Assembly: GCF_932526225.1 (NCBI RefSeq)
Contig: NC_064038.1
Location: 10,353,070-10,417,069, forward strand
Direction: 5' to 3'
Length of the DNA stretch: 64,000 nucleotides
DNA from: Nematostella vectensis
Lineage: Eukaryota > Cnidaria > Anthozoa > Actiniaria > Edwardsiidae
Part shown: piece by piece, positions 55,301-64,000 of the stretch
Numbering within the stretch: the stretch's first letter is position 1
Layout of the letters: each line of letters opens with the position of its first letter
The notes under the pieces: generated by a model
What the model was told of the DNA's origin: nothing
What the model saw: the letters and a program-made list of their open reading frames with translations, nothing else
The model's database searches: none
Position numbers and translations under genes: made by a program

Positions 55301-56583
55301 CTGCTTAATTGTATTTGCATTTATTATCATATAATGACCTCTTCCCAATTCAATGTTAGTCATGAGAGACGGGGGTTTGACAGTACAGGATAAAAATGAT
55401 AGAAATAGTTTAATCAAAAAGCATTATACCATGGATCAAATGGGCTATTCCAGCTTCAAGCATACGGGCGCACTCACCATGGAAACCTACCACAACTCTG
55501 TCATGCAACGCACGCTTCGTTTGGTGCAAGCTTAAAAATGCAAGTGCCGCATTCTGGTAGTTGAGGTTTCTATGAAAATGGGTCCGCAAACTTATAGCTG
55601 GAATAGCCTATTAATCATCTTTGTGATATCAATGCAACAGTCCCTATAAATCAACAGCCAAAACAGGCCCACAAAACTCCCTCCTCCCCCACCCCAAGAA
55701 AAATTAGGTCCACTTTTTGGATTTTGCACCCCCCCCCCCCCACCAAAAAAAAATAAAATAAAAAATAAAAAAATCCTGAGTACGGGCCTGTAAAGATTAC
55801 AGTGATGTGATGTTTTACTTGCCAATTATACAAAGCTAGACAAAACAAAAATCAAAATCAAACCAAAATACAAATCACTCACTGAAATCAGAGTCCTTTA
55901 TTTTAGTACACAATAGTTGCATTTGAGATAGAGATGCTTGGTTTACTGGGTTAATGACTACTCAAAGTCCACATTTTGATACAGTGTACATACCCCTAGC
56001 TTTCCCCCTCCACATATCAAGTGCAATACTTAGAATTGTTTTGAAATCGAACTCCAAAGTCTAACATTTTTTAGAACGTTAGAAAAACATCAACGTGTGA
56101 AATCTATTGCTTTCCATTTCTAAACAAAATAGAGCATTTGCTGTGTTTGTGTCACTAATAACATTAATCTGTATCATAAAGTAAGTCATTATTAATCCAA
56201 AAGTATCTCGTGTAGACAGTCTTGTCGAAAGAAAGAGAATAAAAAGCATTGTTTCGACACTTACTTTTCGCTTTAAAAAAACAATCAATTAAACAAAACA
56301 GGAGAAAAACTAAAAAAAATGTTGTTTTTCTTAATAACATTGAATTCACTATAGGAATAAACATCGTGCAGAAAGGCATATCAAACTAATGACACTTCAG
56401 CATTGTATAAAACCAAAGCGTATCTAACGTCGACTGTTCAAGAGAGGTAGGCTTTGGTAGGCAATGTATTCGATTTTTGCATTCATAACCAGTTTAATTC
56501 TTACCTGAAGTCATCTTTGTATCAATATCTGATTCTCTTATGTGTTTCCTCAGATTATTTGTTCCTGAAATAAAGCAGTCCAT
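47847..56583 (-). CDS. STAND receptor: three death domains, P-loop NTPase, TPRs
   Basis: Likely cytosolic innate-immune or cell-death regulator. Exons (minus): 56583-56505, 55282-55001, 54642-54328, 53556-53272, 52902-52585, 51886-50150, 49379-49113, 48052-47847. All seven introns are GT-AG and phase 1, giving 1162 aa, or 1192 if the in-frame ATG at 56673 is used. Residues: death domains 27-120, 121-225 and 226-320; acidic Ser-rich linker 321-426; NTPase from 427 with P-loop APTGYGKT at 464-471, Walker B-like VLVLENYDDF, sensor-like LILTSRERL and GxP-like CDGIPAVAI; TPR-like helices from about 940 to the end (YLKLKKYDQAIECSYKAL, ARSLYNLGFAFLMK). The layout parallels Apaf-1/NLR receptors: adaptor domains, switch, sensor repeats. 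NB-ARC against NACHT cannot be settled by eye. Confidence 0.9.
48220..48622. mobile_element. mariner-like MITE in receptor intron 7
   Basis: Inverted ends CAGGGTGTCCCAAAAGTTC and GAACTTTTGGGACACCCTG are typical of mariner-family elements. TA precedes the left end; the right flank is CA, so the duplication is imperfect. The short frames inside do not encode a transposase. Confidence 0.85.
48978..49082. repeat. Fold-back hairpin in receptor intron 7
   Basis: TTTGTGCTAAAAAGAATACC faces GGTATTATTTTTAGCACAAA, with inner arms TTTTCCTT and AAGGAAAA around a short stem CTAGAAATTG. It begins about 30 bases past the exon 7 donor. Confidence 0.75.
49436..49798. repeat. 42-bp tandem array in receptor intron 6
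   Basis: Eight to nine units carry CCAACAAATACTGGTTATGG and AAGTAATCTGTGAGAGAGAA. Period 42 bp leaves frames open on both strands, but these are repeats in an intron. Confidence 0.9.
50150..51886 (-). CDS. Receptor exon 6: P-loop NTPase and first TPR
   Basis: A single 1737-nt exon of 579 codons. It opens with a LRKPRFLQSMEQEKQKL lead-in like the peptide that precedes NB-ARC domains, then APTGYGKTHL (Walker A), VLVLENYDDFL (Walker B), LILTSRERL and GIPAVAI. A winged-helix-like region follows (FPFRFTLQQALDVI). The end (YVRSSKCLEKANQSL, GDKHKGFQLINEALKIRH) looks like TPR helices. The donor is TTTGCAG before GTGAGT. Confidence 0.88.
53272..55282 (-). CDS. Receptor exons 2-4: three tandem death domains
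   Basis: Each exon (282, 315 and 285 nt) is phase 1-1 and encodes one whole death-fold domain. All share a Trp-anchored motif: NWEHWAKELGIP, NWRGLATELGVR and NWRKLSSYFGVP, followed by a Leu-rich helix (TERLFQFL, TILLFEYLA, RRMLSWLA) and a final helix ending near DVTNLLV, DVIDKIG or DAVKILG. The three are strongly diverged, so the duplication is old. Death domains recruit other death-domain adaptors by homotypic contact. Confidence 0.85.
55441..55610. mobile_element. MITE (TGGGCTATTCCAGCT ends) in receptor intron 1
   Basis: GGGCTATTCCAGCTTCAA at the left faces TTATAGCTGGAATAGCC at the right, 170 bp apart. It is non-coding. Confidence 0.65.
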
Positions 56584-56663
56584 TACGGCTAGCAAAGCGG
56601 AAGTATTGTCACTGTAGAGTGATGCTGGAATCACAGGAATCACCCAGGCGTGCGCACTACGAC

Positions 56664-56681
56664 CGCAATGCATTGTGGGAG
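56664..56681 (-). promoter_or_regulatory. ZNF143/Staf-like site in the shared promoter
   Basis: On the minus strand the 18 bases CTCCCACAATGCATTGCG match, as I recall it, every position of the Staf/ZNF143 consensus YWCCCRNMATSCMYYRCR. The site lies between the receptor's downstream candidate ATG (56583, minus) and the plus-strand ATG at 56710, in what must be a very compact bidirectional promoter. The alternative receptor ATG at 56673 lies inside this motif, which makes the 56583 start more likely. Confidence 0.55.
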
Positions 56682-56709
56682 GAATTTTAAGACGCTCCAC
56701 GGAAAAAAC

Positions 56710-57299
56710 ATGGCGGATGTTTGCTGTAGCGGTTGAGTTTTATCGCTGGTTTATTCGCTTTAATTTCCTTTTTGTCCCTAAAACTTTTGATTTCCAAAGA
56801 CTTTTGTTGACTTTCTTTCAACTAATATAAGAAATTAGCAACTTTCAAGGGATCTTATACGGGATTTTCTTCTCTAAGCCCGAAGGTGTGGTGTTCGCTA
56901 AAAACGTTCTTTGTTTGAAGAAGGTCCGCGTTTGGCTCATTTCGGCTTAGACATGCGATGCAAAACTTGCCCAGAATACTGATTTTGATTCTCAAAGAAA
57001 TGCTCTTTCTAAATATATGATGGCACTCGATGGCCCCCCTCTGAAAATAGGTGATATTCATCGATGTATTCTTCGTAGATTTGACTAGTCAATTGCGAGT
57101 GGAGAAGAGAAGGCTGAGGGAGAAAGGTGATACACCTGGAAAACTACCAAAGAAAAAAGAGCCAAGACAACCGCCCTCACGGAAATGTCTGTTTACTGGC
57201 CCGAAAGAGCCGCAATCGGCGTACAACGTTCCCTGGAACAGAGAGGAAGACTCGGCTTTGGTGCAGTACATCTGCTTTCAAAAGCATGTTCTGATTTAA
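56710..57299 (+). CDS. Possible small two-exon gene, unknown function
   Basis: Model: exon 1 56710-56731, exon 2 57079-57299, giving 80 aa. The ATG sits in good context (AACATGGCGG). Exon 2 follows TTCTTCGTAG and reads through a very basic stretch (VEKRRLREKGD, KLPKKKEPRQPPSRK) into VPWNREEDSALVQYI, which resembles the first helix of a Myb/SANT repeat but is too short for a full domain. The weak point is the exon 1 donor (GTTGAG). AATAAA occurs at 57703-57708. It could be a gene fragment, and I do not recognise the family. Confidence 0.4.
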
Positions 57300-58417
57300 T
57301 TAACAAGCAGAACAAGTAAACTCCAGTTTTTAATATGTTTAGGTATATCCCTCCTCTAGCTGGACCATTAAAGAAGGCAAATCATTAGAAATCTTGCACA
57401 CTTAGAACTTGCTCGACCAATGGATGAGCCATTTTAATGCATTTCGTTCCTTTGTTGCATACTGATTCTAAATTCCCTTTTTACCAGCCTGCCTATTTAC
57501 TTACATATGTTTATATGGTTTTTGAAAACCTGGCACAATGACTTTGTGGACAATCAAAATGTTTGCTTTTGTGACCCTTTTGTGCTTTTATTTTGCTTGA
57601 GATTGAATCTGATAACAGGTCAGACCAAAATATGTACAGTACACACTGTACCGAGGATTTTATAGAATCGATAAAGAAGCGAGAGATACGCTCTATTTAT
57701 TAAATAAACATAATCATTGTCACATTTCAGATAAGCTTTAAATTAAGGACACCTTGGGTAAGTTAAGGGATTTCCCTTTCACATCTATTACTATTTATTA
57801 CTATAAATTATATTTGACAGGTTTGCAAAATAAAAGTGATGTGGGTACACCAAGAATATTTACCATATTCTTTGGGCTGGGTTCAACTCCTAGGTCACTT
57901 TTTGCATCAACCTGTTAAACATTGTTTTTCATAACTTATATATTACTGCATACAACGAGTAGCCCTGCATCAGACCAGAGAATCTATTTGTTCAATTTTC
58001 CCAAACAATGAATTCCTCCATTCGGTGCTATTGATTGTACCAACTTTATGGTAACCAGCCTTTAAGAAGGATAGAAGGCAGGGGTACACCGAGATGTTTG
58101 AACACTGACCCTGTTAGGGCAGGGAAAAACATAAGCTGCAAATATATTCAGGACAAAGCAGCCTAAAACCACACCCTGTCAAGAAGCACATCCCTGTATA
58201 GCCAGTATAGTGATGTTAAAAGTCATTGAACAGCTCCTCTCCTTGAAATATTGAGGCATTTGATTCTTGAGTCCTCCAATGTCCTGCTTTTTTCCATGAA
58301 CTGTGTCCCATTTCCAAGCGTGTAACTGGTTTTGTTATATAATATACGATTCATTTCTTTTGTTGTCATCATTATCTTACAAGTCGCAAACAAGATAATG
58401 TACCGTCTGTCTAGCTG
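57300..58417. other. 3' flank and spacer
   Basis: AT-rich sequence with no supported exon or repeat. A candidate polyadenylation signal for the preceding gene is at 57703-57708. Confidence 0.4.
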
Positions 58418-58760
58418 ATGTGCAATGACTCTTTAAGCTATCACTGTCCAGTAAGTGCAATGACTAGGGTTTTTTACTTTCAGTAATGTGCAGTGCTCTT
58501 CAGTGTCTGTCAACTATTTGCTTTGTTGATGTGCAATGACCCTTGAGCTATCATTGTCCAGTAAGTGCAATGCATTATTTTTTTGGCTTTACCATTCAGT
58601 AATGTGCAAAGCTCTTCAGTGTCTATCAACTATTTGCTTGTTGACTTGCAATGACTCTTTGAGCTGTTACTATCCAGTAATTGCAGTGCCTTGGGATTTT
58701 ACTGTTTTTTTAGTGATGTCAATGCTCTTCAGTGTCTATCAGCTATATGTTCGTGTTGAG
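58418..58760. repeat. About 107-bp degenerate tandem repeat, three units
   Basis: Units starting GATGTGCAATGACTCTT (58418, about 58528 and about 58633) each contain TATCACTGTCCAGTAAGTGC, CAGTAATGTGCA and GCTCTTCAGTGTCTATCA-like segments. They are strongly diverged. Confidence 0.75.
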
Positions 58761-59103
58761 GCTGTTTATGTAGTGTCTCTGTCAAACACTATTTTGTATA
58801 GTGTGTACTGCTATACGAGAGAACTGCACCCTGTCTGTCAGTCTGAGTAATGTGCACTTGTTTGTGCACTGGTTTATGATCCCAACACATATAGTTTCTG
58901 TATTATTATTTAAGTTCCTCTGACCAATCCGTGATTTTAATATAGTAGTCCTCTTTTTATCATATTTTCATTCATTTCTTCTCTCTATATATAGAAAGGT
59001 TAACTTATAATCCAAAGACAAGGCTAATCTCATGACGTATATTCACAATTCCATAAGGTATATGTGTTTATTTCTCTTTTTTTTTAAATAATAATTTCCC
59101 TTA

Positions 59104-59354
59104 TTTGTTTCCAATTATTTTCATTATCTTATTGTCTATCGATAATCTCTTCTTTTCAAAAGACTCCCTTTCTTCTGGCTTCTTTCTTAGTTCTTCTTTG
59201 GTTTGGAGTTCTTGTTGGTTTATGTGTTTTCTCCTTAATATCAAAGCTTTTAACAAATTGGCTTTTTCTTTCTCCTTCCTTTCTTTTTTTCTTTTCCTTT
59301 CTTCTTCCTTATCTGCATCCTCTATGATTCTTCTTAGAATGCTTTCCTATGAAG
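59104..59354 (-). other. Open, highly charged coiled-coil-like frame
   Basis: After a minus-strand CACTTCATAG the frame is open for about 80 codons: ESILRRIIEDADKEEER, then Lys/Glu/Arg-rich sequence with KANLLKALILRRK, ending at TAA. There is no early Met. It could be an exon of the EXO1-like gene or an unrelated gene, or just a purine-rich stretch. The rest of 58760-59853 shows nothing I can support. Confidence 0.25.
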
Positions 59355-59853
59355 TGAATATGGGTGATTTTATTATTTGAGTTATTTTGTTATTAATCAT
59401 GATTAGGGAGACCGTTTTTTATATAGTTACTTTATTTTATAAAGTTACGTTTTTTTTAAGTGTAGTTTGTTAGTTCCTAACGCTCATTGTGTTATCTTGT
59501 GGTAAGTTAAGTTGGTAATAATGTACTTGTAATTATATAATTGTAATCAAACATGTTTATGAGCCTCTAGTTGCACTTCTTGGTATTCTGTATCCGGTAT
59601 CCTTATAAGGTAGTACGCATAATGTGGTTATTATTATTATTATTATTATGGGTTGTTTCAGAATGCTTCACGGTAGATTCATTTCATCAGGGGCCAGGGA
59701 AAATACTGTGGACACTTGTCGTTATGTTTCTGTTCTCCAATAGCCATGGATCACCTACCCTATATAATTTTATTATAATTCATAGGATTAATATTTAAAG
59801 GGACATCTGAATCTTAATTGGATTAATCAATAAAATGTATGAATTTTCAATAC

Positions 59854-61799
59854 CTTGGAGCAACCATACGCAAGCAGGTCCGAGTCTTCACTTAAAGCAG
59901 GATCTGCCATACCAGATCTTATAAGGAAGGCAATTTGCGCGCCTGCTTTGTAGGGGGCTACAGCATATTGCACTTTCTCAGATACACAAGTCTGTCAATA
60001 AAAATAAGCATGATATAAATATACAATATACGCTAAAAACAGGACAGGGTTGTCTATCGAAAAAAAAAATTAAAACACACACACGATACCGTGTACCTTA
60101 ATAGCTTAATACAATTAACCTATTGACTCCTGGCTTTTTTTGAGCTAAATTTACAAAAAAAAGACTGAAAACAGATACCTCCCCCCCTATTCTGAGTTTT
60201 ATACAGCCCGTCAAAGTCAAACACAGCTGCACCTAGTCAGCGGTATCCAAGCTTTCCAACAGTGCTTTGCGGTCCCCACTTTTAATCCCTCGTCGTTGTG
60301 CTGAAGCCAGCACAAGTTGATGGTTGCTTGTATTTTTCATCAAAAATACAGCTATGAGCATATTAGGAGAGTGTCTCAGGACATCATGAAGTCTTTTGGG
60401 GCATAATTGAGTGCTTTGCTTATGGATATTTGCAAGCAAAGGTGGATTCATGATGATTTTTTCTTGTTTGGCTTTGCCTGGATGAGAAAATAATTTTCTA
60501 ATGAATCACCACAGCTCTCCTAAATGCTGTCTTTTCTGAAACCAAATTGATTGCAAAATTGTTTACACTGCTATTCTGGGTCTGTATGACCTGGAATTGA
60601 TTTGTTTGGCTTCGGGGTGAAAAGACTTTGGGGAGAGGAGTGTTGACTGGCCCTCCCCTCGTGAATTTTCCCCTGGATCTCCCAGAATGCTTTGCAATAC
60701 GTAAAAACATCTTCGTGGTTGTACAAGCCTTCAAGGAGTGGACATTGTGTTTTGAGGCCATGGAAATGTACCTGGAGGATCAGAATAAAGGTATCTATTT
60801 GTGTCTTGAGCTGTGTTTGCTGATCTTTCTCCCTTGTGTGGTATTTTGAGCGTTTTATTGAGAGGGGTGATTCTGCTTTTCTCTCCTTGTTCGATTTGAG
60901 ATTTGTCAAAGAACCTGTGCTATTATTTGGCTTTAGAGTAGATGCCAACACCTTGGTTGGATGCATATCTGTAAGACCATTTATATTAATGATGCCTGAG
61001 TATCTTCATCTTGTTGTGTTTAGTTTGCATTTATGAATTTTTTGGGTTGTGGGTACTTCCCAAAGCCGGTACAGGCCGGTTGAGGGGTCAATGTGTTAAT
61101 AATGTCATATATTCAATGGACTAAGATTGTGCTAAGTGTCGCTTTCTTTCTGCCTCAGTAAGGCCATGTATTCCGGTAATATTGGGTGCCATAAATCTCT
61201 GTGTTATGCAAAATTTTTCTTTAGATGGTATAAGTTTGAATCTCAATAACTCATCCAACAAAGCCAGAGGTCAAATTAAAAAAACGCGCAATCGTTTGGG
61301 ATCGTCATTCACGGTGGTCGATTTAAAAGAACTTACTTAAAAATAAATAGGCATGTTTATTGAAAAAGGGATAATAAACTAACCAAAACTCATATGATAT
61401 GGACATGTTGACTTGAAAGTAAATGACTGAATCCCGGGATGCGGAGACTCAAAGACAAAGACGTATTATTCCTTACCATTTTTCTGTCTTCTTTTATTTT
61501 CAACCTCTTTCGCTGGCAGTGCCAACTCGTCAAAAATGACCATTGGGGTTACCCCAGCCCCTGTCAGAAGTCTTAGGTGTTTGAGATAGCCTGCTTTTAG
61601 TCTGTAGAAAGCAAAATATGTTATCAAAACTTTGTTGATTTAGGCGACTCTTCCTCGAATCCCTTACTCACCCATCGCGATTCCCCTGGTCTCGCATGGA
61701 AAGATACAGAAATTTATGGATCCAACAAGACGCGTTTACCGCTACTGTCTTCCCCTTGAACTGTTTTATGTTTTTTAACTGGAAAATGCCAGGTATTTT
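59854..61799 (-). pseudogene. EXO1-like (XPG/FEN superfamily) nuclease gene, apparently broken
   Basis: Three exons in EXO1 order (minus). A, about 61799-61672: IPGIFQLKNIKQFKGKTVAV then NASCWIHKF, the XPG N-region. B, 61601-61477: LKHLRLLTGAGVTPMVIFDE and LPAKEVENKRRQK. C, 59991-59854: YAVAPYKAGAQIAFLI and SEDSDLLAYGCSK, the XPG I-region. A and B join in phase 2 with good splice sites. In EXO1 the first metal-site Asp (VAVD) is here Asn, and the Glu and Asp of APYEADAQ are Lys and Gly. The Asp in IFDE and both Asp of EDSD are kept. The usual Met-Gly start is absent (AAG AAA), the linking exon between B and C is not found, and a piggyBac-like element lies there. Later EXO1 exons are not seen. 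It could also be a catalytically inactive paralogue. Confidence 0.65.
60119..61095. mobile_element. piggyBac-like element, copy 2
   Basis: A 977-bp near-identical copy of 42807-43786, again flanked by TTAA on both sides (60115-60118 and 61096-61099). It lies between exons B and C of the EXO1-like gene. The two copies differ by scattered substitutions and short indels. Confidence 0.85.
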
Positions 61800-61848
61800 C
61801 TTAAGAAAAGGAAAAATGCTGTTAATCCTCTTACTATTAATATTAACT

Positions 61849-62863
61849 GCAGGTATTGGCCTGCCAAAATATAGTGTATTAAAAAGCACCTCCGAATGGT
61901 GTCAACCTTTTCCCTTTAAAGTCTGTATTTGTCCCTAACTGTTGACACAGTCCACAAGATCCAGCAGGATAGAAGTTATCAAGTGGTTTTCTTCCTGGGC
62001 TTATTTGGCCCATTTTGTGTACATTCATTTTGGCATGGTGTTAACACAACTTCTGTGAATCTGACATTTTTTTGGTGAAAAGCCAGATTTTTCTCTTCAT
62101 TGACTGAAGCAGGGCACCAACAAATCAGAGCTTGTAAATCCTGGTTATCAAAGTCATAGTATGAAATATGTCCAAGCTATTGACTTTTGCCCTGATTCTC
62201 AACATCTTATCAAACCAGGAAATAATAGCCACAAACTGGGTATTTTGAAGCTAAGGCAAGGGAATTGGTAGCTATAAAGGGTGAATATGTTTACCTAACG
62301 TTGTTATGGGAGGGCTTTGCAGAGCTCTTGGTCAAATATTATTTGACCCATTCAAACCAAAATGGAATGTTAGAACTGCTATTACTTTCTAGGCATGTGC
62401 ACTAAAAAATTTAACAATTTATATTGTAACTTTATTAGCACCATCTACATTGATGATTTACATTTCTATATCCTTCCTCTAAATATTATTTTTCGTTGTA
62501 AATCCTTTTGGTTGATTTGCTTGGCCATATGAGATGCTTTCACCACTTTCAAATCTTAGGACACTAAAAATGGACTCCAGAGTGCTATCACTGACACGAA
62601 ATGAATGGACTGATGAAATAATCATAATAATAATCACGCAATTGGCACAATGATAAAGAACCATTCAGCAAACTAAAGGAAACCGAGGATCACAATCCAT
62701 AGATACCATGTCTATGTACAAAAAAAAAAGATTATGTCAGTCTGAGAAAAAATCTTATAATATTTGATAAGGGGTCCAAGCACCAATTTTTCCCGCCTGT
62801 CATCTGATTGGCTAATCCGCGCGTCTAAAAATAGCCTGATCCTAGGAAACGCCGTGACACTTA
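61849..62863. mobile_element. Truncated second copy of the long-arm transposon
   Basis: It is inverted relative to 41337-45163. CAGGTATTGGCCTGCC near 61849 starts the match, and the segment ends with AAACGCCGTGACAC at about 62847-62860. It lacks the nested piggyBac-like element and most of both arms. It abuts exon A of the EXO1-like gene, and its reading frame runs into that exon. Confidence 0.75.
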
Positions 62864-63545
62864 TAGAGACCAATGCCACGAGAAATACATAAGCTTTAAT
62901 AACAAAATATAGTTATCGATGTTTGGTTTTAAAAATGCCTTTGCGCTTATTAATTACAGGAATTTTTTGATTTTTGATTGGCTGACGTCAAGAGTTGTAC
63001 ACACTTGATGAGGTTCCAGTCGAACTTCGCTTGCCATTGTAGATTTGTAAAGATGAGGACGAGCATATCTCTTGTATTTTTTCTATTTCCTCGCTTTTCA
63101 ATACTTGGTAAAGAAAGATGATTACAATGTCCAAACAATGGATCCAAGACTAACTTTCTTCTATCACTAAGATAGGGGTTTAATTTAAACCTAAAGTGAA
63201 TGGCGAGTCGACAACAGATTGCCAAAATGGAAAAGCGAAATAGTTTGTTTTATCACACCGACTGACAACAGGATTTGATCAGTCATTCAAGGAATGATAT
63301 TTCTCTACAAAACGAACAGTCGAATTATCGACAATAATCAGTTCTTACAATCGGGAGGGAAGAAGGGTAAACATAAAATTCGAATTTGTTCTAGAGCCAA
63401 GAAAAGCACGGTAAAGGGTGCAATGTAAATGTACATATTTGTGCGGTTGTTGTGCATTCCCTCTCATATATACCAAGTCTTGTTGGCAGTTTTTCTTTAA
63501 AAAACATTAGAACTATTCAGGGATTATAATGCTAGTACCATCTAC
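62864..63545. other. Spacer without recognised features
   Basis: No gene, array or terminal-repeat element can be supported. Short open frames lack any recognisable motif. Confidence 0.4.
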
Positions 63546-63906
63546 ATACCTGTCAACCTCCGAAAATCTCAAGGCTTGAGAATTTTTCGGGGGGAGGGGT
63601 GGGGTATATGCATTTTTTTGGGGGAGGGGTGGGTTTAACCTTGCAGGCGTTTGACGTATGGAAAGTTCTCACGTACAAATCCACCTATGGATCGCACGAG
63701 GATGTTAGATAAATTGAGCTACGCAAGTGAATTATTGTTTCAAATATTTTAATAGAAAATAGGCAAAATGACGATTTTCTATAAAATAGTTTTTCAGAAG
63801 CAAAAAATCGCTAAAAAGCGGGATATTTGGAGCTCAACGCGGGAGAGCGGGAAAAGGGGTCCAAAATCTTGAGACTCCCGCCTAATGCGGGAGAGTTGAC
63901 AGGTAT
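63546..63906. mobile_element. MITE (ATACCTGTCAAC ends), hAT-like
   Basis: ATACCTGTCAAC at the left faces GTTGACAGGTAT at the right. CATCTAC occurs directly outside both ends (63539-63545 and 63908-63914), giving a 7-8 bp target duplication as in hAT elements. The interior is G-rich and non-coding. Confidence 0.8.
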
Positions 63907-64000
63907 GCATCTACTGCATTTGTTTGTTCGTTTATTAAAAGAGAATTAAATACAATCGAGTTTTTTTTGCCGTTCATTCATTGATGAGTTTTTGTCCTCG

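Noticed and set aside
61131-61260. Minus-strand frame of about 49 codons ending TEAERKRHLAQS as the missing EXO1-like linking exon
   Set aside because: It lacks a clear acceptor and donor in the needed phase and does not resemble the expected linker helix.

Overview
The window is nuclear DNA from an invertebrate animal. Exons are short, introns are GT-AG and often phase-matched, and repeats of many kinds make up most of the sequence. The mix of a PDE8-type phosphodiesterase, a paired-like homeodomain gene and a Death / NB-ARC-like / TPR receptor fits an anthozoan cnidarian (sea anemone or coral). That placement is inference and no single sequence proves it.

Layout. (1) About 2.1-8.6 kb, minus strand: a four-exon paired-like homeodomain gene (modelled 385 aa). 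Its second intron is filled by a 33-bp tandem array. (2) 9.35-10.6 kb: a 37-bp array with a scrap of PDE8 exon 1 embedded in it. (3) 12.3-36.7 kb, plus strand: a complete 26-exon PDE8 gene (modelled 927 aa) with the vertebrate-like acylatable N-terminus, then REC, PAS and PDEase domains. Its introns hold a 3-kb pyrimidine-rich minisatellite, a 66-bp array grown from the end of exon 20, a run of TGACGT (half-CRE) motifs, a 67-bp array and several MITEs. (4) 38.7-40.9 kb: a 106-bp array. (5) 41.3-45.2 kb: a DNA transposon with long inverted arms, itself holding a TTAA-flanked piggyBac-like insertion. (6) 47.8-56.6 kb, minus strand: an eight-exon STAND receptor with three death domains in tandem, an acidic linker, a P-loop NTPase and TPRs (modelled 1162 or 1192 aa). 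All seven introns are phase 1. (7) 56.7-57.3 kb, plus strand: a possible small two-exon gene sharing a very short bidirectional promoter with the receptor; the promoter carries a ZNF143/Staf-like site. (8) 59.85-61.8 kb, minus strand: a broken EXO1-like (XPG/FEN superfamily) nuclease gene. Three expected catalytic acidic residues are replaced, and a piggyBac-like element sits where a linking exon should be. (9) To the window end: a second copy of the long-arm transposon and a MITE.

The genes do not form a pathway. The recurring theme is tandem duplication that takes in exon-intron borders of PDE8 (exons 3, 17 and 20, plus a displaced piece of exon 1), producing many decoy splice sites. A paralogous empty site shows that the piggyBac-like element inserted into the older transposon. 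Exon borders were read by eye from splice consensus, reading phase and family knowledge; there was no transcript evidence.
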